Shown: in pieces, positions 29,359 to 38,797 of the stretch
Numbering within the stretch: position 1 is the stretch's first letter
How the letters are laid out: each line of letters starts with the position of its first letter
Source: Actinomycetales bacterium
GTDB taxonomy: Bacteria; Actinomycetota; Actinomycetes; Actinomycetales; Cellulomonadaceae
Direction: 5' to 3'
NCBI GenBank assembly: GCA_020444245.1
Contig: JAHLLI010000016.1
Span: forward strand, 1-64,000
DNA length: 64,000 bases
Made by a program: the position numbers and the translations under genes
The notes under the pieces: model-generated
What the model was told of the DNA's origin: nothing
The model's input: only the letters and a program-made list of their open reading frames with translations
The model's database searches: none

Positions 29359-30513
29359 ATGATGTCGTGGAACTGGAAGAGGGCGGCTGCGGGCTTCGCC
29401 GCTGCCTCCGTGCTGATGGCGGGCATGGCTGCCTGCTCGTCGAGCCGCACGGACGACGGCGCCACCGCCTCGGAGAGCAGCACCGCTGCTGAGGGCGGCG
29501 GCAGCGGAGGCGAGCTCATCGGTATCGCCATGCCGACCCGCTCCCTGGAGCGCTGGAACAAGGACGGCTCGAACCTCGAGGCCCTGCTCAAGGAGAAGGG
29601 CTACAGCACCAACCTCCAGTACGCCGACAACAAGGTCGACCAGCAGATCTCGCAGATCCAGAACATGATCAACGAGGGTGCGAACATCCTCGTGATCGCC
29701 TCGATCGACGGCACCGCGCTGGCGCCGATCCTGGAGACGGCGGCCGGCCAGGGCATCAAGGTCATCGCCTACGACCGCCTGATCAACGGCACGGACAACG
29801 TCGACTACTACGCGACGTTCGACAACTACCAGGTTGGCAAGTTCCAGGGCGAGTACATCGAGACCGCGCTGGACCTGAAGAACCAGGCCGGCCCGTTCAA
29901 CATCGAGCCCTTCGCCGGTTCGCCTGACGACAACAACGCGAAGTTCTTCTTCGCCGGCGCGTGGGACGTGCTGCTCCCGTACGTCGAGAAGGGCGTCCTG
30001 AAGGTTCCGTCGGGCAAGTCCCCGGCGAGCGACGACGAGTGGCAGTCCATCGGGATCCCGGGCTGGACCTCTGAGGCTGCTCAGAACGAGATGACCACGC
30101 GTCTGAACTCCTTCTACGCCGGCGGCACCAAGCTCGACGCCGTGCTGTCGCCGAACGACTCGCTGGCACTGGGCATCGCCCAGGCCCTCGAGGGCGCCGG
30201 CTACACGCCGGGCCCGGACTACCCGGTGCTCACCGGCCAGGACGGCGACCAGGCGAACGTGCTGAACATCATCGCCGGCAAGCAGTCGATGACCGTGTGG
30301 AAGGACACCCGTGAGCTCGCCAAGCGGGTCGCCACGATGGTCGACGAGATCGCCAGCGGCGCCACGGTCGAGGTCAACGACGAGAAGACCTACGACAACG
30401 GCAACAAGATCGTCCCGACCTTCCTGATCCCGCCGGTCGTCGTGACCAAGGACAACATCCAGGACACCCTGATCGCGTCCGGCTTCTACACCGCTGCAGA
30501 CCTCGGTCTCTGA
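29359..30513 (+). CDS. chvE: Multiple monosaccharide ABC transporter substrate-binding lipoprotein (ChvE-like)
   Basis: A family 2 periplasmic-binding protein (PBP1/ribose type), about 384 residues. Lipobox MAAC places the lipidated cysteine near residue 26, followed by a Ser/Glu/Gly linker. The core begins LIGIAMPTRSLERWNKDGSNLEALLKEKGY, the ChvE pattern, with IKVIAYDRLINGTDNVDYYATFDNYQVG near 134-161. ChvE proteins bind xylose, arabinose, glucose or galactose; next to xylA-xylB-xylR xylose is most likely. Two ATGs (29359, 29362) and a GTG at 29353 are possible; GGAAGG at 29348-29353 fits the ATGs. Confidence 0.93.
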   Translation: MMSWNWKRAAAGFAAASVLMAGMAACSSSRTDDGATASESSTAAEGGGSGGELIGIAMPTRSLERWNKDGSNLEALLKEKGYSTNLQYADNKVDQQISQIQNMINEGANILVIASIDGTALAPILETAAGQGIKVIAYDRLINGTDNVDYYATFDNYQVGKFQGEYIETALDLKNQAGPFNIEPFAGSPDDNNAKFFFAGAWDVLLPYVEKGVLKVPSGKSPASDDEWQSIGIPGWTSEAAQNEMTTRLNSFYAGGTKLDAVLSPNDSLALGIAQALEGAGYTPGPDYPVLTGQDGDQANVLNIIAGKQSMTVWKDTRELAKRVATMVDEIASGATVEVNDEKTYDNGNKIVPTFLIPPVVVTKDNIQDTLIASGFYTAADLGL

Positions 30514-30528
30514 CGGGTAGCGCTTCGC

Positions 30529-30571
30529 CCGGCCTGTCCGGTGGTGGCTCTGTCGCCACCGGACAGGCCGG
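30529..30571 (+). terminator. Intercistronic hairpin between chvE and mmsA
   Basis: CCGGCCTGTCCGGTGG (30529-30544) is perfectly complementary to 30556-30571, with an 11-base loop. It starts 15 bases after the chvE stop, inside the operon. Such hairpins commonly let the binding protein be made in excess of the membrane components. Confidence 0.7.
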
Positions 30572-30619
30572 TGCAATGCTGCGGAGTGTCTCCGAGTCCC
30601 GCGAACCGAGGAGAAGCAG

Positions 30620-32215
30620 ATGTCCTACACCACGGCGCCCTACAGCGCCGAGCCGAGCGCGCCCCGCGCCGACACCATCCTTGAGATGCGCTCGATCACC
30701 AAGACGTTCCCCGGTGTCGTCGCCCTGCAGGACGTGTCCCTCGACGTCCGCAAGGGTGAGATCCACGCGATCTGCGGTGAGAACGGCGCCGGCAAGTCGA
30801 CCCTGATGAAGGTCCTGTCCGGCGTGTACCCCCACGGCACCTACGACGGCGAGATCGTCTTCGAGGGCCGGAGCGTGGACTTCCGGAACATCCGGGACTC
30901 CGAGCACCACGGCATCGTCATCATCCACCAGGAGCTGGCGCTGTCCCCCTACCTGTCGATCGCCGAGAACATCTTCCTCGGCAACGAGCGGTCCAGCCGC
31001 GGCGTCATCGACTGGAACAAGACCAACGCCGACGCCGCGAGCCTCCTCGCGGAGGTGGGTCTGCGGGACAAGCCCGAGACCCGGATCTACGACATCGGCG
31101 TCGGCAAGCAGCAGCTGGTGGAGATCGCCAAGGCGCTGAGCAAGGAGGTCAAGCTCCTGATCCTCGACGAGCCCACCGCGGCGCTCAACGACGAGGACAG
31201 CGCCCACCTGCTCGAGCTGATCGAGGTCCTGCGCCAGCGCGGGATCACCTCGATCATCATCAGCCACAAGCTCGCCGAGATCATCTCGATCGCCGACCGG
31301 ACGACGGTCATCCGCGACGGCCGGACGATCAGGACGTACGACATGAAGGCGGAGAAGGTCACCGAGGAGGACCTGATCCGGTCGATGGTCGGGCGCGAGA
31401 TGGGCAGCCGCTTCCCCAAGCGGAACCCGAACATCGGCAGCGAGGTCCTCCGGATCGAGGACTGGACCGTCCACCACCCGATCCAGCAGGACCGCAAGGT
31501 CGTCGACGGCGCCTCGATCACCGTGCGCCGGGGCGAAGTGGTGGGCCTGGCGGGTCTGATGGGAGCCGGCCGCACCGAGTTCGCGATGAGCGTCTTCGGT
31601 CGCGCCTACGGCACGCGCATCAGCGGCCGCGTGATCAAGGACGGCATCGACGTCACCCCGCACTCCGTGGGTGAGGCGATCGATGCCGGCCTCGCGTACG
31701 CCACGGAGGACCGCAAGCGGTACGGGCTCAACCTGCTCGCGGACATCAAGCGCAACGTCGCTGCGGCCTCGCTGAAGAAGATCTCCAGCTACGGGGTCGT
31801 CGACAGCGGTGCCGAGGCCAAGGTCGGTGAGCGCTACCGCCAGGAGCTCAACATCAAGGCGCCCAACGTCGACGTCGTCACGGGCAACCTGTCCGGGGGC
31901 AACCAGCAGAAGGTCGTCCTCAGCAAGTGGATCTTCACCGACGCCGACGTGCTCATCCTCGACGAGCCCACCCGTGGCATCGACGTCGGGGCGAAGTACG
32001 AGATCTACACGATCATCAACGACCTGGCCAGCGCCGGGAAGGCGATCATCATGATCTCGTCCGAGCTGCCCGAGCTGCTCGGGATGTGCGATCGGATCTA
32101 CGCGATCAGCGAGGGGAGAGTCACCGGTGAGGTGCCTCGCGACCAGGCCACCGAGGAGACGCTCATGCGGTACATGACCATGGAGAACGACTCGGACCAG
32201 GAGGTGACCCGGTGA
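30620..32215 (+). CDS. mmsA: Multiple monosaccharide ABC transporter ATP-binding protein
   Basis: A 531-residue protein with two tandem ABC ATPase domains. First domain: Walker [10 protein letters not shown] near residues 53-61, Walker [13 protein letters not shown] near 175-186; its signature is the degenerate [15 protein letters not shown]. Second domain: a relaxed Walker [10 protein letters not shown] near 314-322, the consensus signature [14 protein letters not shown] near 419-432, and Walker [13 protein letters not shown]. This asymmetric pair is normal for the RbsA/XylG/MmsA class. It energises uptake with the MmsB permease; the mmsB start GTG overlaps its stop (GTGA). Confidence 0.95.
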   Translation: MSYTTAPYSAEPSAPRADTILEMRSITKTFPGVVALQDVSLDVRKGEIHAICGENGAGKSTLMKVLSGVYPHGTYDGEIVFEGRSVDFRNIRDSEHHGIVIIHQELALSPYLSIAENIFLGNERSSRGVIDWNKTNADAASLLAEVGLRDKPETRIYDIGVGKQQLVEIAKALSKEVKLLILDEPTAALNDEDSAHLLELIEVLRQRGITSIIISHKLAEIISIADRTTVIRDGRTIRTYDMKAEKVTEEDLIRSMVGREMGSRFPKRNPNIGSEVLRIEDWTVHHPIQQDRKVVDGASITVRRGEVVGLAGLMGAGRTEFAMSVFGRAYGTRISGRVIKDGIDVTPHSVGEAIDAGLAYATEDRKRYGLNLLADIKRNVAAASLKKISSYGVVDSGAEAKVGERYRQELNIKAPNVDVVTGNLSGGNQQKVVLSKWIFTDADVLILDEPTRGIDVGAKYEIYTIINDLASAGKAIIMISSELPELLGMCDRIYAISEGRVTGEVPRDQATEETLMRYMTMENDSDQEVTR

Positions 32216-33387
32216 GCACGGTCAAGCAGATGCTGGGCGGGAACATCCGTCAGTACGGCATCGTCGGCGCGCTCTTCGCGATCGTCGTGCTCTTCGAGAT
32301 CATGACGGACGGCAAGCTGCTGCTGCCGAACAACGTCGCGAGCCTCATCCAGCAGAACGCGTACGTGATGATCCTCGCGGCCGGCATGGTCATCGTGATC
32401 ATCGCCGGTCACATCGACCTGTCGGTCGGCTCGATCGTCGGCTTCGTCGGCGGCGTGGTCGCGATCATGATGCAGCACTGGGGCTGGCCCTGGTGGCTCG
32501 CGATCCTCTCCGGGCTGGTCCTCGGCTCGATCGTCGGGATGTGGCAGGGCTTCTGGGTCGCCTACGTGGGCGTACCGGCGTTCATCGTCACCCTTGCGGG
32601 CTGGCTCGCGTTCCGCGGCCTGGCGATCCTCCTGGTCGGCGTCACCGTCTCGATCGGGACGCAGCCGCAGTTCGTGGCCATCTCCAACGGCTCGATCGCC
32701 AACTTCCTCGGGTACGTCGCCAACCGGGACGTCGTCACGCTGGTCCTCGGCGCCCTGGTCATCGCCCTGCTGGTGTTCACCCAGCTCCGGGCCCGCCGCG
32801 TGATGCGCAGCCACGGCCTCGACGTCGAGCCCGCCATCGCGGTCTGGGTCCGGCTCGTGGTGCTCAGCGCGCTGGTCGCGTTCTTCGCCTGGACCCTGGC
32901 CGGCAGCCGTGGTGGGACGCCCATCGTCCTGCTCATCGTCGGCCTCGTGGTCGTCGTCTACTCGTTCGTCACGCAGCGCACCGTGTTCGGTCGCAACGTG
33001 TACGCGATGGGCGGCAACCTCCAGGGCGCGATCCTCTCCGGCGTCAACACCAAGAAGATGAACTTCTTCATCTTCGTCAACATCGGTGTGCTGGCCTCGA
33101 TCGCTGCGGTCGTGACCACCTCGAAGGCGGGCGCCGCGGTGGGCACCGCCGGCACCCTGTACGAGCTCGACGCGATCGCTGCCTGCTTCATCGGCGGCAC
33201 CTCGGTGTCCGGCGGCATCGGCCGGATCTCGGGCGTGATGGTCGGTGCGCTGATCATGGGCGTGCTGAACATCGGCCTGTCGATCATGCAGGTCGACGCG
33301 GCGTGGCAGCAGGTCCTCAAGGGCCTCGTGCTGCTGGTCGCGGTCGCGTTCGACCTCACCGCGAAGCGGCGGGCCGGCACCCGCTGA
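32212..33387 (+). CDS. mmsB: Multiple monosaccharide ABC transporter permease
   Basis: A 391-residue inner-membrane protein of the RbsC/XylH/GguB class with about ten hydrophobic segments. The conserved motif [25 protein letters not shown] is near residues 63-87, and the ATPase-coupling loop is [30 protein letters not shown] near 260-289. It is coupled to mmsA by a GTGA overlap. A 10-bp GC-rich hairpin follows 34 bases after the stop. Confidence 0.94.
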   Translation: MSTVKQMLGGNIRQYGIVGALFAIVVLFEIMTDGKLLLPNNVASLIQQNAYVMILAAGMVIVIIAGHIDLSVGSIVGFVGGVVAIMMQHWGWPWWLAILSGLVLGSIVGMWQGFWVAYVGVPAFIVTLAGWLAFRGLAILLVGVTVSIGTQPQFVAISNGSIANFLGYVANRDVVTLVLGALVIALLVFTQLRARRVMRSHGLDVEPAIAVWVRLVVLSALVAFFAWTLAGSRGGTPIVLLIVGLVVVVYSFVTQRTVFGRNVYAMGGNLQGAILSGVNTKKMNFFIFVNIGVLASIAAVVTTSKAGAAVGTAGTLYELDAIAACFIGGTSVSGGIGRISGVMVGALIMGVLNIGLSIMQVDAAWQQVLKGLVLLVAVAFDLTAKRRAGTR

Positions 33388-33420
33388 CCCGCTCACCGGG
33401 CTCGTCCCGGTCCAGGCCAT

Positions 33421-33452
33421 CCGGCCCCGGTCGCCTCGGCGTCCGGGGCCGG
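33421..33452 (+). terminator. Terminator after mmsB
   Basis: CCGGCCCCGG (33421-33430) pairs perfectly with CCGGGGCCGG (33443-33452) around a 12-base loop, 34 bases after the mmsB stop. No T-tract. Confidence 0.55.
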
Positions 33453-33563
33453 AGGTGTTCTCGGCCGCGGATGCCGGGCCCGCGCACACCGGCCGAGCCG
33501 GGCCGGATGGTTCCTGCGGGGTGGCGAGGTGCCCCTCGCGGCTCGGTGTGGTCGGATCGCAGC

Positions 33564-34610
33564 ATGCCGAACTCGCCCGCACCCATGCGCTGCTGGGTCG
33601 GCTGCTACCCGGCGGCCGGCGCCGGCACACCAGCCGGCCGAGGCGAAGGGATCTGGCTGGTCGAGTGGACGTCGGGCGGCGCCTCCGCGCGGCAGGTCGC
33701 GACCGCTCCGGCGCCGTCGTACCTGGCGCTGAGCCCGGACGGGACGACCCTGTTCGCCGTGGGGGAGACCTCGCCCGGGCTTGTCGTGCGCTACGTGGTG
33801 CAACCGGACGGCGGCCTGGTCGAGCGCGAACGCGTGACCTCCGGCGGCGCCGACCCCTGCCACCTGCTGGTCCACCCGTCGGGGCGGTCGCTGTACGTGT
33901 CGCAGTACGGCAGCGGCTCGCTCGCGGTGCTCCCGCTCGAGCCGGGCCCCGCCGGGGGCTGGCGTTTCGCGGGGGGCATCGGCCAGGTGTTCGAGCACTC
34001 CGGCCGCGGCTCGCACGAGCGTCAGGCCGGCCCGCACGTGCACTCCAGCGTGCTGCTGGGCGACTGGTTGCTGGCCCTGGACCTGGGCACCGACGAGCTC
34101 CGTCGCTACCGGGTCGCGTCGGACGGTGCGCTCACCGTCGAGGGTCTCGCGGGGCGGCTGCCGCACGGCACAGGGCCGCGGCACGCGGCGGTGACGTCGG
34201 ACGGCGACCTGCTCGTGGTCGGCGAGCTCAGCGCCGAGCTGTACCTGCTCGGGTGGGACCCCGTGCAGGGCGTGGTGGCACCGCTGGACCGGCTCGCGCT
34301 CGGCGGGGTGCAGTCGCTGCTCTCGCACGTCACCGTGCACGCCGCCGCGAGCGGCGACCGGGCCGTGGTCGGGGTGCGCGGGCCGGACCACCTGGCGGTC
34401 GTCGACGTGGTCGAGCGGCGGCTGGTGCTCAGGGATCGGGTCGCGACGGCCGGCTGGCCGCGGCACCACGCCGTGGTCGGAGACCATCTCGTCGTCGCGG
34501 GCGAGCGAGCGCACCGCGTGGTGACCCACGCCGTGGCCGGTGAGGGCGTGCCGGGGGCCGCAGCCGGTGCGCTCGAGCTGCCCGCCCCGGCCTGCGTGCT
34601 GCCGGGCTGA
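33564..34610 (+). CDS. Lactonase-family beta-propeller protein (YbhE/6-phosphogluconolactonase type)
   Basis: A 348-residue protein of the seven-bladed-propeller lactonase family: CWVGCYPAAG at the start, repeated blades such as PSYLALSPDGTTLFAVGE and PCHLLVHPSGRSLYVSQYGSGSLAVLPL, and the family segment GPHVHSSVLLGDWLLALDLGTDEL followed by GTGPRHAAVTSDGDLL. Members hydrolyse sugar lactones. Being directly behind a monosaccharide transporter, an aldonolactone (for example xylono- or galactonolactone) is a possible substrate, but the isomerase route here does not need one. No clear ribosome site precedes ATG 33564; a weak TCGGAT hexamer is six bases upstream. Confidence 0.78.
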   Translation: MPNSPAPMRCWVGCYPAAGAGTPAGRGEGIWLVEWTSGGASARQVATAPAPSYLALSPDGTTLFAVGETSPGLVVRYVVQPDGGLVERERVTSGGADPCHLLVHPSGRSLYVSQYGSGSLAVLPLEPGPAGGWRFAGGIGQVFEHSGRGSHERQAGPHVHSSVLLGDWLLALDLGTDELRRYRVASDGALTVEGLAGRLPHGTGPRHAAVTSDGDLLVVGELSAELYLLGWDPVQGVVAPLDRLALGGVQSLLSHVTVHAAASGDRAVVGVRGPDHLAVVDVVERRLVLRDRVATAGWPRHHAVVGDHLVVAGERAHRVVTHAVAGEGVPGAAAGALELPAPACVLPG

Positions 34611-34905
34611 GCGCGCCGGGCCCCGTCGGGCGGCCGCGCCGGCCGGGGGACCTCGGCCTCAGCCCGCGTCGAGTAGGGCAGCAAGTCCCGGCGCTCCACG
34701 CGGCGACGACCGACTCAGACACCGATCCGTGCGGGGTCGTCCGCACTGCGGACGCCGACCCGACCCTCCGACACCCCTCGCCGCGCCGGCTGCTCACGGT
34801 CCGCACGTCGCCGTGGATGGCATCGCGGCGTGGCGTCGTCCGGTCACGCAGCCGCGCACCGCGCGCCGGGCCGGCCCCGTCGACGGGCCTGGCATCACAT
34901 CGAGC
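34611..34905. other. Non-coding gap between convergent lactonase and GntR genes
   Basis: This 295-base stretch is GC-rich without a convincing open frame, ribosome site or strong hairpin. I see nothing in it that I can name beyond short GC palindromes. Confidence 0.4.
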
Positions 34906-35643
34906 TCAGCCGGCGAAGAGCGTGACCGCAAAGGTGTACCGGGACGCCCGGTAGAGGTGCCGGCCGACCTCGACCGCGACCCCCGCGTCGTCGAAGGCGA
35001 CCCGCTCCAGGGTCAGCAGTGCGGCGCGCGGTGACTCCCCGAGCGCCCGGGCCTCGGCTGCCGAGGCGGCGCGCGCCCCGATCCGTTCGTTGGCGATGCG
35101 CGGCGTGACGCCCCTGCCGCGCAGGGCCTCGTACAGGCCGGCGGTCTCCAGCTCCGCACGGTCGGGGGCGATGCCGACCGGAAGGTAGTTCGTCATGAGG
35201 GCGATCGGCTCGCCATCGGCCAGGCGCAGCCGTCGCACCAGGACGACCTGCGTCCCGGGCGGGACGTCGAGGGCGTCGGCCACGTCGGGGGGCGCGACGA
35301 CCGCCGCGTGCTCGAGGACCTGGGTCGTCGGGGCCCTGCCGCCCCGGCTGAGCTCCTCGTGCAGCGAGGTCAGGTCGGCGGGTCGGCGGATGCTGGCCGG
35401 CGCGACGCGGGTGCCGGCGCCGCGCTTGCGCACGAGCCGGCCCTTGTCGACCAGCTCGCGCAGGGCCTGGCGCGCCGTCGGTCGGGAGATCCCCAGACGG
35501 GCGGCGAGGGAGATCTCGTTCTCCAGGAGCTCGCCCGGCCCCAGGCGCCCGTCGTCGATCGCTGCACCGATGGCCTCGGCGACCTGGTGGTACAGCGGGA
35601 CGGGGCTGGCGCGGTCGAGCTCGATGCGCAACGGCTGCGGCAC
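34906..35643 (-). CDS. GntR/HutC-family transcriptional regulator
   Basis: A 245-residue regulator. The N-terminal winged helix (PLYHQVAEAIGAAIDDGRLGPGELLENEISLAARLGISRPTARQALRELVDKG broken over residues 12-63) is followed by a UTRA ligand domain with VVLVRRLRLADGEPIALMTNYLP near 130-152. HutC-type regulators sense small metabolites such as sugar phosphates. GTG 35643 is chosen because GAGGAGG stands four to five bases upstream; the open frame runs 36 codons further, without a ribosome site. The target is unknown; the nearest genes are mshA (divergent) and the lactonase (convergent). Confidence 0.85.
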   Translation of the reverse strand: MPQPLRIELDRASPVPLYHQVAEAIGAAIDDGRLGPGELLENEISLAARLGISRPTARQALRELVDKGRLVRKRGAGTRVAPASIRRPADLTSLHEELSRGGRAPTTQVLEHAAVVAPPDVADALDVPPGTQVVLVRRLRLADGEPIALMTNYLPVGIAPDRAELETAGLYEALRGRGVTPRIANERIGARAASAAEARALGESPRAALLTLERVAFDDAGVAVEVGRHLYRASRYTFAVTLFAG

Positions 35644-35834
35644 GGCGCCTCCTCGTGGACGCGGCACACGCAGCGCACACCGTGCCGTCGCGGGCGCCGC
35701 TGCCGTGACCGTACCAGCCCGGCATGTCCGGATGGCGGGATGTCCTGACAAGCCGTCCTAGTGCCTTCCCGGTTCGTCGGGCAGTGCTCGGCCGCCCGGG
35801 ACCTGCGCCGTTCGCACGTGTCGGTCGCGGGGCC

Positions 35835-35840
35835 CAGAAT
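35835..35840 (+). promoter_or_regulatory. Possible -10 of mshA
   Basis: CAGAAT lies about 30 bases before the mshA ATG, ahead of an AGGAAAGGGAA ribosome site. No good -35 is visible. Confidence 0.35.
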
Positions 35841-35870
35841 GGGGCGCGGCCGAGGAAAGGGAACGGGTTG

Positions 35871-37169
35871 ATGGACCGGCGTGTGGCGATGCTCTCGGTG
35901 CACACCTCGCCGTTGGACCAACCCGGCACCGGCGACGCCGGTGGGATGAACGTCTACGTCGCCGGCCTCGCCCGGGCGCTGGCGGACCAGGGCACCGAGG
36001 TCGAGATCTTCACCCGCCGTACATCCGCCCGGCAGCCGGAGTGCGTGGAGCTCGCACCCGGGGTCCAGGTGCGCCACGTCGAGGCCGGTCCCTACGAGGG
36101 CCTGGACAAGAACGACCTGCCCGGTCAGCTGTGCGCCTTCACGGCCGGCGTGCTGCGCACCGCGGCGAGCCGGCCGCGCGGCTGGTACCGCGCGGTGCAC
36201 TCCCACTACTGGCTCGCCGGCCAGGTCGGCTGGTTGGCGGCGGACCGCTGGGACGTGCCGCTGGTGCACACCATGCACACCATGGCGAAGGTCAAGAACG
36301 CCTCGCTGGGCCCCGGCGACAACCCGGAGCCTACCGGCCGGCTGATCGGCGAGGAGCAGGTGGTGCACGCCGCCGACGCGCTCGTGGCCAGCACCGCTGA
36401 GGAGGCCGCGGACCTGGTGGACCTCTACGACGCCGACCCCGATCGGGTGCACGTCGTCGCGCCGGGGGTCGACCTGGAGACGTTCGGCCCGGGCACCGAC
36501 CGGCTGGACGCGGCGTCGCTCGCCGCCGGCCGCGCCAGGGCGCGCACGGACCTCGCCCTCCCGCTCGCGGAGCACATCGTGCTGTTCGCCGGCCGGGTGC
36601 AGCCCCTCAAGGCGCCCGACGTGCTCGTCCGGATGCTCGCCGAGCTGCGTGTCGCGGGCCGCCCGGTCCCGCTGCTCGTGGTGGTCGGCGGCCCGAGCGG
36701 GAACCCCGACGCGGTCGACGACCTGGCGCGGGTCGCCACCGAGCTCGGGGTCCGTGACCGGGTGCGTTTCACCCCGGCCCAGCCGCAGCGCGACCTTGCC
36801 CGGTGGTTCCGCGCCGCGGACCTGGTGGCGATGCCGTCGCGCTCCGAGTCGTTCGGCCTGGTCGCTGCCGAGGCCCAGGCCTGCGCGACCCCGGTGGTCG
36901 CGACCGGTGTCGGCGGGCTGCGCACCGTGGTCGCCGACGGGGTCGGCGGGGTGCTGGTGCGCGGCCACGACCCGCGGCTGTGGGCCGGTGCGGTCGGGGA
37001 CCTGCTCGCCGATCCGGCACGCCGCGCGACGCTCGCCGCCGGCGCCCGCCGGCACGCGCTGCGGATGGGGTGGGACGCCGCGGCCGAGGCGATGGCCAAG
37101 GTCTACGAGCTGGCCGCGCAGTGCCGACCGGGACCGGGGCCCGAGGTCCCCTCGGCCCCGACGCGGTGA
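35871..37169 (+). CDS. mshA: D-inositol-3-phosphate glycosyltransferase
   Basis: Transfers GlcNAc from UDP-GlcNAc to 1L-myo-inositol 1-phosphate, the first step of mycothiol, the main low-molecular thiol of actinobacteria. The 432-residue GT4 enzyme has the acceptor-side N-terminus [37 protein letters not shown] near residues 137-147, and the donor-site segment [27 protein letters not shown] near 320-346 with the EX7E motif. The order mshA-gpmA-senX3-regX3 resembles that in mycobacteria. Its presence confirms a mycothiol-based redox system, relevant to the sulfur and Dsb-like genes elsewhere. Confidence 0.95.
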   Translation: MDRRVAMLSVHTSPLDQPGTGDAGGMNVYVAGLARALADQGTEVEIFTRRTSARQPECVELAPGVQVRHVEAGPYEGLDKNDLPGQLCAFTAGVLRTAASRPRGWYRAVHSHYWLAGQVGWLAADRWDVPLVHTMHTMAKVKNASLGPGDNPEPTGRLIGEEQVVHAADALVASTAEEAADLVDLYDADPDRVHVVAPGVDLETFGPGTDRLDAASLAAGRARARTDLALPLAEHIVLFAGRVQPLKAPDVLVRMLAELRVAGRPVPLLVVVGGPSGNPDAVDDLARVATELGVRDRVRFTPAQPQRDLARWFRAADLVAMPSRSESFGLVAAEAQACATPVVATGVGGLRTVVADGVGGVLVRGHDPRLWAGAVGDLLADPARRATLAAGARRHALRMGWDAAAEAMAKVYELAAQCRPGPGPEVPSAPTR

Positions 37170-37174
37170 TGGGG

Positions 37175-37180
37175 CAGGAT
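37175..37180 (+). promoter_or_regulatory. -10 element of gpmA (leaderless)
   Basis: CAGGAT ends six bases before the gpmA ATG; no Shine-Dalgarno sequence intervenes. Confidence 0.4.
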
Positions 37181-37186
37181 GGTCCC

Positions 37187-37927
37187 ATGACCTACACCCT
37201 GGTGCTCCTCCGTCACGGCGAGAGCGAGTGGAACGCGAAGAACCTGTTCACGGGCTGGGTGGACGTGCCGCTGTCCGCCAAGGGCGTCGAGGAGGCGACT
37301 CGCGGCGGCACCCTGCTGACCGACGCCGGCGTGCTGCCCGACGTCGTGCACACCTCGCTGCTGCGCCGCGCGATCACCACCGCGAACCTGGCGCTCGACG
37401 CGGCCGACCGTCACTGGATCCCGGTCAAGCGCAACTGGCGGCTCAACGAGCGGCACTACGGCGCCCTGCAGGGCAAGGACAAGAAGCAGACGCTCGCGGA
37501 GTTCGGCGAGGAGCAGTTCATGCTCTGGCGCCGCTCCTACGACGTCCCGCCGCCCGAGATCGCCGCCGGCTCCGAGTTCTCGCAGGACGCCGACCCGCGC
37601 TACGCCGGTGAGCCCATCCCGGCCGCCGAGTGCCTCAAGGACGTCCTCGAGCGCGCGCTGCCGTACTGGGAGTCGGACATCGTGCCGGACCTCAAGGCCC
37701 GCAAGACGGTGCTCGTCGCCGCCCACGGCAACTCGATCCGCGCGATCGTGAAGTACCTCGACGACATCAGCGACGAGGCGATCGCCGGCCTCAACATCCC
37801 GACCGGCATCCCGCTGCTGTACGAGCTGGACGAGGCGACGCTCAAGCCCGTGACCAAGGGCGGCACGTACCTCGACCCGGAGGCCGCCGCGGAGGCGATC
37901 AAGGCCGTGGCGAACCAGGGCCGCTGA
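37187..37927 (+). CDS. gpmA: 2,3-bisphosphoglycerate-dependent phosphoglycerate mutase
   Basis: Interconverts 3- and 2-phosphoglycerate in glycolysis. The 246-residue enzyme has the phosphohistidine motif [10 protein letters not shown] with His near residue 10, [21 protein letters not shown], the [12 protein letters not shown] segment near 86-97, and the second catalytic His in AAHGNSIRA near 181-189. Normal length. ATG 37187 is 17 bases after the mshA stop. Confidence 0.97.
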   Translation: MTYTLVLLRHGESEWNAKNLFTGWVDVPLSAKGVEEATRGGTLLTDAGVLPDVVHTSLLRRAITTANLALDAADRHWIPVKRNWRLNERHYGALQGKDKKQTLAEFGEEQFMLWRRSYDVPPPEIAAGSEFSQDADPRYAGEPIPAAECLKDVLERALPYWESDIVPDLKARKTVLVAAHGNSIRAIVKYLDDISDEAIAGLNIPTGIPLLYELDEATLKPVTKGGTYLDPEAAAEAIKAVANQGR

Positions 37928-37936
37928 CCTCACGAC

Positions 37937-37968
37937 GAAGGCCCGGTCCCCTCGGGGGCCGGGCCTTC
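37937..37968. terminator. Two-way terminator between gpmA and phoU
   Basis: A 15-bp stem with one T-G mismatch pair (GAAGGCCCGGTCCCC, 37937-37951; complement 37954-37968) and a two-base centre, between convergent gpmA and phoU. The outer GAAGG/CCTTC ends give short A and T runs on both strands. Confidence 0.8.
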
Positions 37969-37996
37969 GCGCTGCTCGGGTGTGGGTGCCGCGCGC

Positions 37997-38656
37997 TCAG
38001 TGCGCGCGGTGGTGGTCGGCCACCTCACCGGTCACCAGGTAGACCACGCGCCGTGCGACGGAGACGCCGTGGTCGCCGAACCGCTCGAAGTAGCGGGCCA
38101 GCAGGGTCACGTCGACCACCGCGGCGCCCTCGAACGGGCAGTTGTCGGCGGCGGTCGCGGCGAACGTGTCGGCGAGGAGCCGGTCCAGCTCGTCGTCGTC
38201 CTTCTCGATCTCGGCGGCGAGGTCGAGGTCGAGCGTGTCGATCACCGTGGTGACCTTCTGGGCGACCAGCGCGGCCGCCTGGTGCATGCCGGTGAAGGTG
38301 GCCTCGAGCTCGGCGGGCACCGCCTTGCTCGGGTACCGCAGCCGGGCGACCTCGGCGATGTGCCGGGCCAGGTCGCCCATCCGCTCGAGCGAGGCGCTCA
38401 TCCGCAGCCCCGCCACGATGATCCGCAGGTCGCGTGCGACGGGCTGCTGCTGCGCGATGAGCTGGACGCACCGCTCGTCGAGGTCGCGCTCCATCGCGTC
38501 GATGGTGTGGTCGTCGGCGATGACGCTCTCCGCCAGGGACAGGTCCTGGGTGAGCAGTGCCGTGCCCGCCGACGCGATCGCGGTCTCGACGAGGCGGCTC
38601 ATCGAGACGAGGTCCTCGCCCAGCGCGGTCAGCTCGGCGGTGAAGATGTCCCGCAT
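37997..38656 (-). CDS. phoU: Phosphate transport system regulatory protein
   Basis: A 219-residue all-helical protein with two PhoU repeats (about 10-100 and 110-205; metal-site motifs ERMGDLARHIAEVA and ERFGDHGVSVARRVVYL). It links Pst transporter status to the sensor kinase, restraining the Pho response when phosphate is plentiful. Divergent from senX3-regX3 and 3.7 kb from pstS. GGAAGGG precedes the ATG. Pho-box-like repeats at 38696-38724 face this gene. Confidence 0.95.
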   Translation of the reverse strand: MRDIFTAELTALGEDLVSMSRLVETAIASAGTALLTQDLSLAESVIADDHTIDAMERDLDERCVQLIAQQQPVARDLRIIVAGLRMSASLERMGDLARHIAEVARLRYPSKAVPAELEATFTGMHQAAALVAQKVTTVIDTLDLDLAAEIEKDDDELDRLLADTFAATAADNCPFEGAAVVDVTLLARYFERFGDHGVSVARRVVYLVTGEVADHHRAH

Positions 38657-38695
38657 GTGTTCCCTTCCGGTCGACGAGCCACGTTTTCAGGCGGA

Positions 38696-38724
38696 GGTGA
38701 ACGCCGGCCCACCCTCAGGTGAAC
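38696..38724 (-). promoter_or_regulatory. Pho-box-like repeats upstream of phoU
   Basis: GGTGAAC at 38696-38702 and 38718-38724, exactly 22 bases (two 11-base units) apart; on the minus strand these read GTTCACC, the half-site of actinobacterial PhoP/RegX3 boxes. The box is 40 bases upstream of phoU. Confidence 0.6.
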
Positions 38725-38785
38725 ATCCTGACGCCCCCGGCCGTCGGTTCGCTCTCAGGCGCGCCGTCCGCGTCTTCCCCGACCG

Positions 38786-38791
38786 TACGCT
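38786..38791 (+). promoter_or_regulatory. -10 element of senX3 (leaderless)
   Basis: TACGCT ends six bases before the GTG at 38798, without a Shine-Dalgarno sequence. Confidence 0.5.
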
Positions 38792-38797
38792 GGTCGC

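Noticed and set aside
35724-35870. Extended mshA starting at 35724.
   Set aside because: The extension overlaps the GntR upstream region and has no support; ATG 35871 has AGGAAAGGGAA and the normal MshA start.
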